64,000 bases of DNA from Phlebiopsis flavidoalba (GCA_035772785.1 JAOCPU010000011.1:310001-374000); one strand, 5' to 3'; positions 23,678 to 36,979 are shown, numbered from the stretch's first letter. The notes: generated by a model not told the origin, from the letters alone. A program made the numbers and translations.

Positions 23678-25775
23678 GTTGTTTCGTGAGGCTCGTCTTC
23701 CAGCTTAGTCGGTTTGGCGTGTCCTGACAAGCGTAAAACGATGTGCCATTGTATCACTAGTTGAAACACTTCCTGCTACGTCAAACGATGATTGACCGCC
23801 TCCTTTGGCGCTCGGGTTTACTCTCCGCCCGTGGTTTCTGGTGCACTCTTAGGCTTCCGGGCTTTTCTTGTCGCGGCGTGTGGGAGTGGAGTACTTGGGA
23901 CGATATTGAACACGTCGTATAATCTACCCCAGGTCCATATCTTGGTCGGAAAAGCAAATTCCAGCCATACTGCCGAGGCCCAACATGATATGCCCGTTGG
24001 GCTTTTCCTGTGGCTCATCTAGTCTTTTATAGTATCCGAGTATACGGCTTGCATATAGGCTTCGAACAGTTCAACCCTTGAGCGATTCGTCGCTTGAAAT
24101 TCTCTCAGACGTAATTGTTCGCGGGCAACTTCTCGATACTACGTGCTAGACCCCGGAGAAGTGTGAACAGTTCATCCACAACCCATTTGCCTCGAATTAG
24201 GAAGACACGCCTCGCAACCGCTTCTCGGGGAGGTTACGAAGATGCGCCTGCCAACAACTTCTCCCATCGTCGCCCATTCCCTGGCGGCCAACAGACTGCC
24301 ATCCTAACATCTCAGAAAAACCGCATCACATTCCATCATCGAACCTCGCCGCGCATGTGAGGTGAAATGCGGCGCAAGAGGATACTTTATTACTCTTGTC
24401 GTGGTCGCGCCACACTCCCAGGTGGCGCGACATGCCGGGCACGGGCATAAGACCATCTTTTGGTTGTACGTTATAAATGGCTGCAGTGACGCGACTGGTT
24501 ATCACCCGCCTCTGTCTTGTAGGGGTCATGACCCTGGACTATCCAGATCACCTATTTAATTAGCACCCGCAGGGATTCAGCGCGCCGTCAGTTCCCCACA
24601 ACGATACAGCAAACACATCAACAGCTCGATATGGAATAGTGAATGTGCCGCAGCGACTTGTTCAACGCAGTTGGGCGCCGCCCACGAGCATCCCTTGATG
24701 GCCTTTGCCCCAATGCGGCATCCGGCAGGCGGGACTGCGACGTGTTAGCATCGCGCCTAGTGCCCAAACGGCCACTGCGATCTTTGCGGCGAAGTTTGAA
24801 TGCGTATGGCTGGGACGTCGTCTCGTCATCACATCTCGGACTTATCGCAGTTTGCCCCTTGTTTGCCTTGCGGATAGGACGGACAACTATTCGAGACGTC
24901 AGAGCTCGTAAGACCGTTGCCAACGTGTCAGATTGGAGCTCATTTACGTGGCGCTGACCAACCATAGCAGAAGACTATCTGCTGGACGCCTCTAGTGCAT
25001 GAAGATTACAGCTGGCCACAGTTCATGCACATGGCGAACTGTGCCCGAACAATGGCACACTTGCAGCGGAGCCTAACAGGTAGCTAGACGATGCTGGGTT
25101 TCGAATACTCGGATGCGGCCAACTCACTCCACCTTAGTCCAATAATACGCCACGTCGTGTCGTGGCAAATATCTGTGCCTGACAAGACCCAGTGCGGGTG
25201 CATTGAAGCCTTACCAACTTCTCCTCGCGACGACCCAATAATCCTGACGTCGGAGAGAAAGCCGAGATGCCAGCAAGTCGCAATCTGTCCCGATCCCGTG
25301 CAGAGCGCGTGTCCGAATATCCCAAACACCGGATTCCATATACAACCTACTCAGCTTTTTCTGGGGGGTGCAGAACAATTGCGAGGGCAGCCTGCGGCCC
25401 TGGGACACCCTTGTGGGGAATAACGGGGGACGCCGTGATGGCGCGCCCACGTGGATTTGTAGCCTGCAACAGATCTGTCGCAGCCGGCGTGACGAATCTC
25501 GATGCGCTCGACCCGCGCACAGCTGTCTTCATCGCCGAGAACAGGAATATCACCGCATCGCGAGGCACGCGCCAGCTTTCACTGTTTTGTGGGTGATGCA
25601 CCGCGGTCAATTTCGTCCTGTGGTCGCGTGTTGGATATGTTATCACCTTTCCCAAAGCCTAGTACGCCCACAGGCGATGATGATGCCGGTACCAGCCGCA
25701 TTTCTGACTGTCCTTGACTTCTTCTGTGCATCACAGTTTCACCTGATCCGTCAGTTATGCGGTTATCCGCTAAGC
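23678..25775. other. Gene-poor stretch with a perfect hairpin
   Basis: Many short ORFs occur on both strands, the longest 115 codons on the minus strand at 24618-24965 and 110 on the plus strand at 25091-25423. They are mutual shadows with Arg-rich composition and no recognisable motif. A 10-bp perfect inverted repeat lies at 24404-24431. No gene can be supported. Confidence 0.35.
24404..24431. repeat. Perfect 10-bp inverted repeat with 8-base loop
   Basis: The arms GTCGCGCCAC (24404-24413) and GTGGCGCGAC (24422-24431) are exact reverse complements around an 8-base loop. It could form a GC-rich hairpin or be a dyad protein-binding site. No T-run follows and no gene is assigned nearby. Confidence 0.6.
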
Positions 25776-25783
25776 CTATATAA
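25776..25783 (+). promoter_or_regulatory. TATA box
   Basis: TATATAAA lies 154-161 bases before the ATG at 25937. The leader between is rich in C/T and CA (CTTCTTCAGTTTCTCC, CACCACACCACC), which is typical of well expressed fungal genes. Confidence 0.55.
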
Positions 25784-25936
25784 ACGCACCTGCTCGACCG
25801 CTCAAGCTTCTTCAGTTTCTCCTTCGTCACACTCTAGAGGTCAACAAGTCAACCCTTCAAAGGTGCCAATCGCCACTTCATCGCCTCACTACCACACCAC
25901 CTTCAGCACCAACCTCACCCCATCACACAACACACC

Positions 25937-26308
25937 ATGTCTTCCTCGCGTCTTGTCTTCGCCGGTGTCAAGGCCTCTGCGCCCGCATCCAAGCCTGTAA
26001 AGAGCGGGTCGAGCTCCTCACAAGGCACATTAAGAACACCGCGGGCTCGACCGCGGGCCCAGTGTTTCTTTTGAGGGACACGCAGCAACTGCGCTTTAGG
26101 TTTGTCTGTTTTCCATGACTCGACTGTGGCGCGTAACGCTGACACGCCCTCCAGATGGCGCGACTTGAGGCGTCGATCCTTCATTGTGGACGCTCCCGCG
26201 CTGGTGATTAACACGCCAGTGAGCTCCCAGCTCATCACAAACCACCACCATCGAGGATACGTACCTCCGATGCCGCGCCACAACCTTTGTGGCGCCTGGC
26301 GCCCATGA
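25937..26308 (+). CDS. Small unidentified protein (about 105 residues), two exons
   Basis: Start ATG 25937 (MSSSRLVFAGVKASAPASKP) sits behind a good TATA box and a pyrimidine-rich leader. Exon 1 continues ERVELLTRHIKNTAGSTAG and PVFLLRDTQQLRF. An intron from 26100 (GTTTGT) to 26154 (CCAG) joins in frame to RWRDLRRRSFIVDAPALVI, and the protein ends NLCGAWRP with stop at 26306-26308. A single-base shift is needed near 26003, after KPVK. There is no clear signal peptide or membrane segment, and I know no family. The promoter, intron and composition make it more credible than other short ORFs nearby. The far 3' half could still be a chance open frame. Confidence 0.45.
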
Positions 26309-29300
26309 ACGCACAAAGCTGGTGCTTTGCTTCGCTTCGATCTTCATCACTCCCCCATCTATCTATTTTCCTGCGGACATAGCGGTTAACATAAACGGGT
26401 TCATTCCAATAATTCGCTCTTCTTTATCCCAGATGTATCTTTAGGGCTTGATTGTAGACTGTTTCGGCCAAAGGACAGTTAGCATACAGATTTGTTATAT
26501 TGAATCTCGGCACTCACGCGCTTTTCGTAAAATCCCTCTCCGTTGTTATGGCTCTCCTTGTTCCCGTATTGATTGCATGCATCCCGCCATACCCGTATGT
26601 CACTAAATTTAATCATATTTGATATAGACCTTGCACCGTGTGCTCGCGTTGGCAAGAGGCTTACAGCCAGTCTCGTTCACACGAATCGATTTTGCTTGAT
26701 GTCGGCACAAGGTGGGGGTTCTGTGCCTGATAGATGCGAGCTCGGCTGAACGTAACTCTGTGGGAGCTTCCAGGTGGTTCAGCCTGCAGATCGCTCGTGC
26801 AATCAATCACTCACGTACCGAGCGTGGCCCCTTCCGGCCTCACAGGGCCTGAGAGGGAAATTTCGTTGTCATCTGCGTGAACATCCAATTGAGCATGTCT
26901 GTAACATACGCGCATGCGAGTAAAGCCGCGAGAATGGAGCGAGACGGAAAAAGTGTGGCCGGTTCACGCACAGATTGCATCTACATAGGATGATGCGAGT
27001 TGTTATATGTTCCGCACACACCGTCTCACTTGCTGATGGTGATAGCGAGTGCGTCGGAGAGACAAGGAGGGAGAACATACGACAGTGGTCATCCTCACAA
27101 CTCCTAGCGCATGCTTCTATCCTCCCCTGGACCCCGAGTTTGAGACGGCCATGACGACATAAAGGCGGCGACACAGCGTACGCAAAGCTGTGAGTATGGA
27201 CGTCCGAGAAGGATTGAAACATACATCCGCAGAAAAAACATCGGTGCGAGGACGCGTACAGCGACTAGGAGCGCGCATCGGGGGGCGAGTCATGGGCGAA
27301 CCTGGTAAACCAGATCGTTGAGACGCATTGGGGAACATTGTAATGGTCCGGGTACGAAATTGCGTTGGCACAACCAATTGAGGGACGAATTGTCAAAGAC
27401 GTATAGATGAGTAGCAAACTGTCATGTATTGGGGTTCAAGTATAGGAAAGGTCGTTGGGAATGGCAAAATACACAGGTTGTACCGTCGCCTGAGAGCATC
27501 GTCGTCTCATCAACATGGAAGTGCTCAGCTCTCGCAAGAGCTCTGGGTATATCTCGTTTGCGGAGCTACCTAGACGGCAGTGACAATGAGACATGATAGA
27601 TCATAGTGTTGGACGTGGGTGTTGTATGTCGTTTTCAAGAGTCAATGACGCATGCAAACAGACAGTAGCGACGCACTGCGGAAATAGCGACTCTGGGGAA
27701 GATGAGGGAAAGACAAGACCAGCGGTCGTACTCTGGTCACCAGCGTTCGTGGGTTAAACGCAGGGGTTTTGAGCCTAACTATTCCCATATCTAGCAACAA
27801 TCGTGTCGAATGTACCTCTGAGCGCTGTGGCGTCGAAGTGGTGTTGAGTTCTTGGGGGTTAGCAGACTGGTCTTGAGTCTGACTTGTACGCTCGCAGAGT
27901 GGAGTTCATCGTCATGGCGTCCACATTACCAAAGTTATAATGTTGTTTCTGGTGGGAGTGGTTGAGTTCAGCGGACGATCTTTCCTGCGGAGGCGCTACA
28001 GTTAGTCGGGGCAGTAGAGGTTCGCGTTCATCTTGGATAGACGATCGCACGAACCCTCCCCCCCGGTCCGTGACCGGCTGCAGACTGCAGTTAGGCCTGA
28101 TGCATTTTCTGTCACGCGAGGCACCACAACCCGATTGCGCGGGAATTTATACTCGCACCACGTCATTTAATTCTTTACCGGTAAGAGACAGCTCTTTCGT
28201 CATAGAAAAGTAGCGACTGCAAATAATTGCCAGGAAACTCCCGTAACAGACGTCTCAACGCCGCTCTGCAATATGTATTGTTACACGGCCACGGACGCGA
28301 CAGGTCTAGATGCATCCTTTATAGGGAATGCGTCAAGTAGCGACAGAGGTAAGCATAGCAATTGTTCCTGAGGCAATCGTACAAAGCGCCGCAAGATCAC
28401 CGCGCGTAGATACACATTCTCGAAAACGACGTTCAGGTGCCGCGATTTACCCTTTGTCACCGCGTACACGTCATTCCTCGATCTCAGGGCCGCCCGAGGA
28501 TGGAGGATATAATCCTCCGTTCCGTCATGTTCTCAATCTCAAGTTGCAGCCCCCGCAGGAATAACCCACCGAGACCCTATTTACAACCCGTTCCACTCTA
28601 CTGTCATGTTCGAGAGCGTATCCCCTCCCTTGTCTCTCCTACACGCCGTCGACTTCGACGAAGCCCATTCGGACCAGTGGGTCGGGGTCTGCAGGCAACT
28701 ATCAAAACCCAAGCCGCCGTCGTCGCTGCCGGTATTCTTCTAAGGCTCGTTCGCACGTGCGCGTAACCACCTCACCTCCGCCGCCGCCACCACCGCCGTA
28801 ACGCCATTCGGATATCATCCCCTGCACTGCGCCATAAACCCCGCCCTCTCACGGAGGGCTACGCACCGGCGGGTGTCCCTCTCCTCGTGTGAATTTGCAC
28901 AGCGCGATCATTCCCGTCCTCCGCTTTCTCCTCGCACTCCGACCGGGCGCTCGCGAATTGTGCACAATCCGCTAATCTGATACCCACTCAAGATTTTTGC
29001 GTGATGCATATGGCCCGGGCTCCTGTGGATATGTCCCCATTCGGCGTGCCCTAAAGGGCGGATGATAATACCACTTCACGCGGGCATCATCGCGGTGATT
29101 CCATCGCCCACCTAACCACCGTCCGCGATCCACTTGCACGCGTACGCTGAAGCGTTCTTCTCTTCCTACCACACGCGCGGGCCATCGAGGGTTGCGCCTG
29201 CCTTTCGACGCCAGTCATCGGCAAAATGGCACGCCGAGATAGGGGAGGCAGAAGTGGAGGTTGAGGGCGAGGGGAAAGCAATCTTTTGCACGGAGAGGTC

Positions 29301-30091
29301 AAACTCGAAGATAGAAACTGCCGGATGGGTTAGAATGCAAAGTCACTAATTTCTGGTACCAAATGTGGTCTGCAGTAGATTATATTATGTATGACTCTTT
29401 TGCGTACATTTCGAGTCGATAAAACGTTTGGTGGATAGAATACTATGAAACGCAATCGCGTTGATGGCGTCCGTCGAGACCGCATAGTGCTTGGAGATTT
29501 GTCATGTATCGTAAATCGTTCATGCGTCCAATCAACCATCTAGCGTGTTAATGCTGCAACTTCAAAGATTCATTGCACCTAACAAGTGCCGTTTGGGAAC
29601 CTTGTATCGAGTGTTCACTGGACGACTGAGTATTCGTAAATCAGCATCAAGCTGTTTTAAAAATGCCAGGATCATTAGATACAGGTACATGTGGCGTGAA
29701 GCCATTCACATGGGTGCATCGATAATATTAGCTCAAGAGTCAAGACCTTAGGCTTTTTCTTGTGGATCTCTGGGCTGCTGCAGCAGCAACAATCTCGTCG
29801 ACGACGACACAGAATGGCAACCGTGACCATTCGAATTATTATGACTTGTCAGGGACTTATCACGTTCTGCTGACGTAATTGCGCAATTGTTCTGGGCCAT
29901 TTCTAGGCGTTGTGTGGAACAAATTAGTTTACGCCCTTACTTATGACGCCATAGAAGTGCTAATCGGCGATGTAGGTATTTCTAGATTTTTTCCTCTCAG
30001 AGGTTATCGGCGGAACTGCCTAAAACAGAGCTCGGAGATCAAAATACAATGCCGCGCGGTGGAGTAGGCTTGCTCTCGTCGCCACCATCTC
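26309..30091. other. Gene-poor stretch upstream of the phytochrome gene
   Basis: No gene is recognised in 3.8 kb. On the minus strand at 26.87-27.38 kb there is a patchwork of open stretches with hydrophobic content (LLVAVRVLAPMFFLRMYV) that could be a small membrane protein, but frames do not join convincingly. At 28.43-28.77 kb a plus-strand ORF of 109 codons shows no motif. A CCG/CCA simple-repeat tract lies at about 28772-28800. The last part presumably contains the phytochrome promoter. Confidence 0.35.
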
Positions 30092-33000
30092 ATGTCTCGC
30101 TCAGGCAATGTAAATGGTCCAGGAGATGAAGACCCAACGCAAGAAACACCACGACCTACTTTGTCTATTAACCAGTCCGCTCGCTGGATTGTCCGGGATA
30201 CGTCACCAAAGGCCTCATGTTACGCGCGCAGGCACTCGGCCGGAGAGCGCTCAATTAACTAGCCCGACCAGTCCTACCGTTGATTTGCCAGGCCATCTCG
30301 GACGAGGAAAAGCTGGCGGGGATGAAGGGGACAGTACAGAAACTTCGCTGGTGCGCTAACCCCTTCGTGATGTTCCTGACTCAGAGCTGACATCGACAAC
30401 AGAGAAGATGGATAGGATGGACCTCCAGAACGCTCCCGAGGTCGCCGAGCAACTCTGTCACAGGAGAGCGCACAAAGCGTCGAAAGTGAAGAGCCAAGAA
30501 ACACGCGAGCCAAATTTTAGGGATTTTGTTCCGGGCGAGGACCCTCTGATTCCCCGCACGTTTGTCACCAGTAGTGTCCGTGTACCAACTACGTCTACCT
30601 CGAATTCGGTCCACAGCGCGAGCACATTGTTCACCGCAAGGGACCTTGCAGGCGAGCTATCCGAATACCACCCCGAGGATCTGCATACCTCGGACGCCAG
30701 AAAGACCCTACAAATGCGCGACATCCCCCGCACAAGCTTTCCGCAGATTCGCTGGGCGGACGGGCGCTTCTTTCGCAGACGTAGACTACACCCGCAATGC
30801 TAGATCCGAACATGGCACAAGAAGACCCCTCTGCACGAGCCAACAACCAACTTCTCGCCAACTGGAAATGTGTATTTGGCATCCGGTAGGACTCCCCCTT
30901 GGGCCTTCAAGGTGGCACTTCGGTTGGATCGTCGCGAGGCCGAATGAGTCCGAGCTCAGGGAACGCTGCGTCGGGGGCGGCCGAATGATCTCGAAGTCAT
31001 TGCAACAATGCCAAGCGCGTCGAGACGTCACTGAAAGTCTGGCTCGGCCTCAGAGTCTGCATCGTGTGGAAGGGTCAGGCCACGGACACGAGCGCATCGT
31101 CGCTGGAATGGGGCGCATATAACGTTCAGGTGGTACGCAGACATATCCGAAGATGAGGAGGAGGTCACCATCTAGTTGTTGGGAGAGAAAAGGAACGAAG
31201 GAAACTGGCGCGATGTGAGGATGAGGTGAATGCGCTTTCTCATTTTGTGCATGTTACCTTGTCATTGACCCCACGACAGCCCATCCGAACACCCGGCGCC
31301 GTACAAGGTTTTCGGTGTTCTCTTAGCGATCGAAGAGAGGAGGAAGAGACCGGTAACTTGTCTTGTGCGCCAAGTTCAGAAGTACGCCCTTTCTCGCTTT
31401 TCATGTCCAATTCTCATGCTTCCCCAGAACGCTATGGAGCTCATGGGGCTGTCGCCGGGATATTTATTCTCACTCGAATGTTTCACCCAAGTACTTCCCG
31501 ATAGTCAAGCAGACATACTCCTCGACAACATCCAATACCTCAGTGATATGACCCTGACATCAGAAGAGCAGGCCGAGAATTTACACGTCTTTATGCTCAG
31601 TGGCTACGGTGAACCGGGCACGGCGCTCCCAGAAGAGGGCTCGAACGACCCTCAGGGGCGTCGAAACTGGGTTTGCTGGTGCGCGGCGCACCGTCAGAAA
31701 TGACCGCTACCTGCCAATATGGATCCCAGACTCATCGACGGCCGCTTCGCCTTGGAGGCTGCAATATCATCATCCTCGAGTTCGAACTGGAAAGAGACCA
31801 ATTTCAATCCCATTTGTATATACCCCCAGCCTTCCTGTCCCCTGAAGGCAAACCTTTTCCGGCGTCCTCCCTCTCCTTCGGATTGCCTCGAGGTCCACCG
31901 ATGCGCACTTACTCTGGTAGTCTCAGTGACCGCACCTTTGTGTCTACAGATGCTCTGAGGGGGGGCATGTGTGACAGCTCAACGCCTACGGGGTCGCACA
32001 CCGCAGCGTTGACGTCTTTACATAAGCGAATCCATCCACGAAACAGCAAGCACGGCTGCGCTCTCCGCCTCTCCGTTCATCACAAGCAGCGGAGCCGATG
32101 CGCGCATGAGGTCCACGGGCTTCGGAAGATTGGATGCATCATCCTGAGGCCGGTCTTGGGAGGAGTAACAAACAGCCACTCGCGGCCATTGTTATGGCAC
32201 TCTGAGCGCCTTCGGACGTTAATAGGCGGGGTGCGGACGGACTCTCCCGGTACAACACCATGTCTAACAGGTTCAAGCGACACCCCCCCCAACAAAAAAA
32301 AGGGAGGGGGGGGGGGGAGGCGGATCCGTGGGTTCACGTCGAGGACCTCATGTGGGAGGTTTTGGCTGCGCGCAAGACGAACCCGGGGACAAGGGGGTGC
32401 CGTCGGGATGATGGATGTGTTTTCCGTCAGGGCGCAGATCAATGACCAGGAGCTCGGCTGCAGCGAACGACCTTGACTCCTTCCTCAAAGTCGTCGTCGG
32501 TGTCTGCATCAAGGACCTCACAGGGCCAGTTGTCCAAACCGTGTTCTGTGTCTACCAGTTTCGATGAGGCGTTGGAACGGAAAGGTCGTCGCTGAGTTAA
32601 TTTGATTGGAACCAGACACCACCCGAGGGTCTGCCACTACAAGGGTCTGCACACAGGGGTTCGCCTGCCACACCGATATTCCAAAACCAGATATCAGGTG
32701 AGTTTCATACGTGTGAGACGATTGCCCTGTCGATCTGAATGTGCTTCGTCAGGGCGAGGCATCCTCTATGCCCTCAGTGAGAAATCTTCAGGACTGTATC
32801 AGCCTGAAACTTCTTAATACTCGTTCGTATAGAACAAAGTCCGACTCCTGGTAACGATCGCGGGGGCAACCAACGGCGAGACTTGTGATACGAAGTAAGA
32901 GGGACTTGGAAACGCCCCTTGTGCGTACATTCCAATACACCCATTGGTATGCGCCAGCCTAACCCCGGTCCTAGGACATGACGCATTGTTATCTCCGTGC

Positions 33001-35995
33001 GATGAGCCCCCATACATATCAAATGTACGCCACAAGCGATTCTAGGTGACGACTTGGCATGATGATGGTTTTTATGTAGACCTCGGGAACATGGGTGTTA
33101 GGAGCATCAATGTCAGTAGTACGTTACCCTAATCCCTTTTCCAAAATTTTCTCGAAGCTAACTCCCAATTAGTCGATCATGGCTTTCGGTCAGCTTTGGG
33201 GTCTGGTGGCGTGTCATTCCTATGGCCCGCATGGTATGAGGGTGTCTTTCCCTGTTCGTCAAATGCTTCGTCTGCTCAGTCAGTCCATCTCGCGAAAACG
33301 TTGAACGACTGAGCTATGCTCAGCGGCTTCACACTCGGAAACTCGTGAGTGGCTTCCCTACAGCTATCTATCTCAAAGCTCACTGTAACTCTTTCGACAG
33401 ATCAACACCATGCCCACGGATCAACATCCCTCTGGATACATTGTGTCCGATGCAGACGAACCTCCTCGGTTTGTTCGACGCTGACCACGGCGTACTTGTC
33501 ATCGGGGAAGGCGCGAAGATTCTCGGACCGAATCAGCACGGGCAGGAAATCACCTCGTCGTGGCAGAGTACCTTCGAATGAAGCAGTTTTACGTAAGCTT
33601 TCTCAACTTTTAGATCGTTATGGTAGTCTCATTCGAGTCGCTCAGCACCATGCAAAGTCTCGCAGGCGGTCACAGTCGACTACCCAGATCTTCAACTATC
33701 CACAGGGCTGGAGGTCATCGCTGGACTGCTCTATATCCCTCTGTCAGTTGGAGGCGGGGGACTTCATTGCTTTCCTTCGGAAGGGCCAACCTCGACAGGT
33801 TAACTGGGCGGGAAGACCTCTCAGAGAAGGCGAAAAAAAGAGCACGCTGGAGCCACGGACGTCATTCAAGATGTGGTCTGAGACTGTCGCAGGCCGGTGT
33901 CGAGCTTGGACGGATGAGCATATGGAGACTGCCGGGTGTGCTCGCATTGGTGTATGGAAAGGTCTGCTCCTCTTGAAAATACGGGCCCATCAGATGCTCA
34001 TCCTTGTTGACGTAGTTCATCGAGGTCTGGAGACAGAAGGAGTCAGCTCTTCAAACAACGAAACTAACTAACATCTTGTTGTCGAATGCGAGCCACGAAG
34101 GTTTGTTCATGTCAACCTTTTGCTGATGTTGACTCAACAATGGTTTCAGTGAGGACACCCTTGAACCACATCATCAAGTGAGTCAAGTTTTATGCTTTTG
34201 TTCGGTCCCAGGCGCTTATATGTACCAGCTACCTTGAACTTGCTTTGAACGGCCAATTGGACATCGAGACTAGGGAGAACCTCAACCAGACACATGCTGC
34301 TGTCCAAGGTCCGTACACCCCTGATTATGTTATGGCATAATTAACCCATGCGCGCGAGAGCCTTCTCTTTACCATTAATGATCTGCTGGTCCGTGAATTC
34401 CTCGTTGGTACCCTACGCTTGCTGACGGCTCTCACCAGGATCTGACCAGGCTCGAGAGCGGTGGTGAGACTTCGTTCAACGAGCCATTTGACCTCCACGC
34501 TGCCGTCCGAGAGGCAAACGCTTGTGTACCGAAACGAAGCGGCTCGAAGAAACATCCAGTTTAACGTTGACTTGGGGCTCTGTCCGACGACCGTCATGGG
34601 TGATGCCAAGAAAATCCGGACTGTCGTTGCCAAAACTTGACCGCCAACGCGCGTGAGTCTCAATCGTAGTTTTACTCCGTTCCCTTCTCACATTGAATTC
34701 CCCTAGTCAAATTCACGAGATCCGGCTCCATCACCCGTCCAATGTCGTGCCTATGAAGAGCTCCGAGGGGTCTTACCAAGTCTCCGAACGTCGCCGTAGA
34801 GAATCGTTGTGTCAGACACCGGCTGCGGTATTCCGCCTGACAAGCTGGAGAGCATCTTCCGCGAGTTCGAGCAGGTGGAAGGGACGCCACCGCCCCCTCA
34901 ACCTCCACCGCAACCACCAAAGGGATTGGGTATGTGGGCTCTTTTCCAGCCTCAACGTTGATAATGGCAGCTCACCATCGTCACTTAGGTCTTGGGCTGG
35001 CAGTCGTTCGCCGGATAGCTTGAACAGCTAGGCGGACAGCTTCGCGTTGACTCCAAGGTCAACGAAGGCAGTCGCTTCTCGTTCCTCATCCCGTTTCTCC
35101 ACGGATGCAGACGGCGAGCAGCAGCGCGTCGTCTCGTTCGAGAACGCACAGCCATGGATCTAGAGGCCACGAGATCGAATCTCTGGTCAATGCTTGCAAG
35201 GCCACCCACACCCCACTGACAGGGATCTCCTGTACCGCGAATCCGGTCATCGCCCAGCTCCACCGAGAAACTTCTGACACCATCCTCCAACCGGTACCTG
35301 ACGCTGCGCCTCGGACACCTCGCTGACATACCCAAGAAGCCGAGTCGAACCATGATCAAGCCCAGCACGCCGGATCAGACCCAGTTCCAGCAGTTGCGAA
35401 TACTGATCGTCGAGGTGAGCACAAATTAACTTGTGTGATTCATCGAGGCTCATTGTCTGTAGGACAACGATATCAATCGCACTATCCTGGCGAAGCGCCT
35501 TGTTTTGGACGGTCATATTTGTAGTGAATACGACCAATGGCCAGGAAGGATACGACATGGTGGAGTCTGATCGTGACTTTGATTGTGTCCTTTATGGACA
35601 TACAGTGAGTCAATTCAGTAGGCCTACGTTGCCCGTGACTAAACTTTGTCCAAGGATGCCATTGCTCAATGGTTACGAAGCCACTGAAAAGGATACGCGT
35701 TCTGGAGCAAGAAGATAAGAAGCCCCCCACCCGCCTCTCACATAGGCTCAACGGCCGTCTTCCCATTTTCGCTGTCTCTGCATCTCTCTTAGAGTCCAGC
35801 GGGTCGAGATGTACAACCTGGGTATCGACGGTTGGATTCTCAAACCCATCGACTTCAAACGCCTTCGTATCATCCTTCGCGGCGTGACCGACCCTGCGCA
35901 GTCGGGCGCACGACGTCTACTCCACAGGCTGCAGCTGGGAGCTCGGCGGATGGCTGGCCTCGGCAAAAGACCCCAACGAAATCGGTACCCCATAG
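30092..35995 (+). CDS. Fungal phytochrome: hybrid histidine kinase PAS-GAF-PHY-HisKA-HATPase-REC
   Basis: A red/far-red photoreceptor kinase binding a bilin. The ATG at 30092 (MSRSGNVNGPGDEDPTQE) starts a long disordered N-terminus. The chromophore cysteine lies in RCEDE (Cys codon 31214-31216); an intron (31226-31279) joins it to PIRTPGAVQGFG. The PAS part continues ENAMELMGLSPGYLFSLECF. GAF follows with LEFELERDQF (31.78 kb), LTGPVVQTV, then WNGKVVAELIDWNQT (32.57-32.61 kb), INKVRLL and THCYLRAMSP (32.98 kb). PHY has MAFGQLWGLVACHSYGPHGM (33.18 kb). HisKA is LLSNASHE, an intron, VRTPLNHII (34.09-34.18 kb). HATPase shows SDTGCGIPPDKLESIFREFE and GLGLAVVRRIA (34.8-35.0 kb). REC shows LRILIVEDNDINRTILAKRL, the phospho-acceptor Asp in MDIQ before an intron, MPLLNGYEATE and ILKPIDFKRL (35.4-35.88 kb). 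It ends CSWELGGWLASAKDPNEIGT; stop 35993-35995. Many single-base shifts occur. Confidence 0.92.
31214..31216 (+). other. Bilin-attachment cysteine codon of the phytochrome
   Basis: The TGT codon sits in RCEDE directly before the 54-base intron at 31226-31279. Splicing places it four residues before the Pro of PIRTPG, the spacing of the N-terminal PAS cysteine that binds biliverdin in bacterial and fungal phytochromes. Confidence 0.8.
31226..31279 (+). other. Intron separating the chromophore Cys from the PIRTPG motif
   Basis: GTGAAT donor and CGACAG acceptor, 54 bases, with a branch-point-like ATTGACC 17-11 bases before the acceptor end. Removing it restores the uninterrupted phytochrome motif RCEDE-PIRTPG. 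Confidence 0.8.
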
Positions 35996-36979
35996 CTGGG
36001 CCGCGCCTGTTTACCCCCTCTTCTCTCTCGGATACACCCATCACGCATCTCTTATCACCATACACGAACGATTCGGCCTCGATTTCGCATAGCTTTGTCC
36101 TTGCTCCTCGTACGCTCGTATCACGCAACTAAGCAATATCCTAAGTTATTAGCCACTTCATTGCTTTCCACTCAACGCATCCTGCTTTGTTGATACATTA
36201 CTTGTAACATTCTTCGGATGGACAGGCTTACCATACACGATACGTTGGCTCTGCCCCGTGGAGTCAAGTGCTGTAATCACTGGGTTGCTCAATTTTCTTG
36301 TTTTGTTTCTCGTAGCATCTTCTTTTCTTGTAGGTTTTCTGTGGCGTCACTCTGTATATAAACTTGCTGCGCTCCTTGGTATGGGCAGTGTGTAGTTTCA
36401 TGTGAGCTTCTCGTAATCCTGTATCTCTTTTAACAAATTAGTTCCTATCTCAGAGTCTGGGCACCCATCATCCATGTCAATTGGCAGCGAGACCAAGTAT
36501 CCTTTTACTGCTTCTTGAAAGCACAGTACGTAAGTGACCCAATTATCCCAGGGAATTATCCAGAACACACTACATATAGTGAGGTAAGCGCACGAGATAA
36601 AGACTGGGTAAGTAATAAGTAGTTGGCTGACGTAACCAATGTTCATTGGAGTTGTTTAGCCGCGCGCTCGTGCAGATACAACTAGTCTCCCTAGGGGCAG
36701 ACCTTATATTGATGATATAAGAGATACAATCACAAGCTCCGCATACACGAAAGTGAGTTTGCACAGTCTGGGCGGTCCACGCGCATGAAAACTATAAATA
36801 ATGAGTTTTGATTCATCCTGAAGTAAGGTGGGTCCTCAAAATCCTGAACTCCGCCGCCTCCGCGAGAGTCTGTCACTTGAAGGCATAATACTATGAAGCT
36901 GTCCGTGCTATGCAGCTGTTCCGGAGAGACTATGATAATACTAATATTTCATAAGAGTCTTTCCTTGCATAATATGAGG
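35996..36979. other. Phytochrome 3' region, no gene recognised
   Basis: AT-rich with short ORFs only. A minus ORF at 36398-36646 is hydrophobic but has no known motif. Confidence 0.4.
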
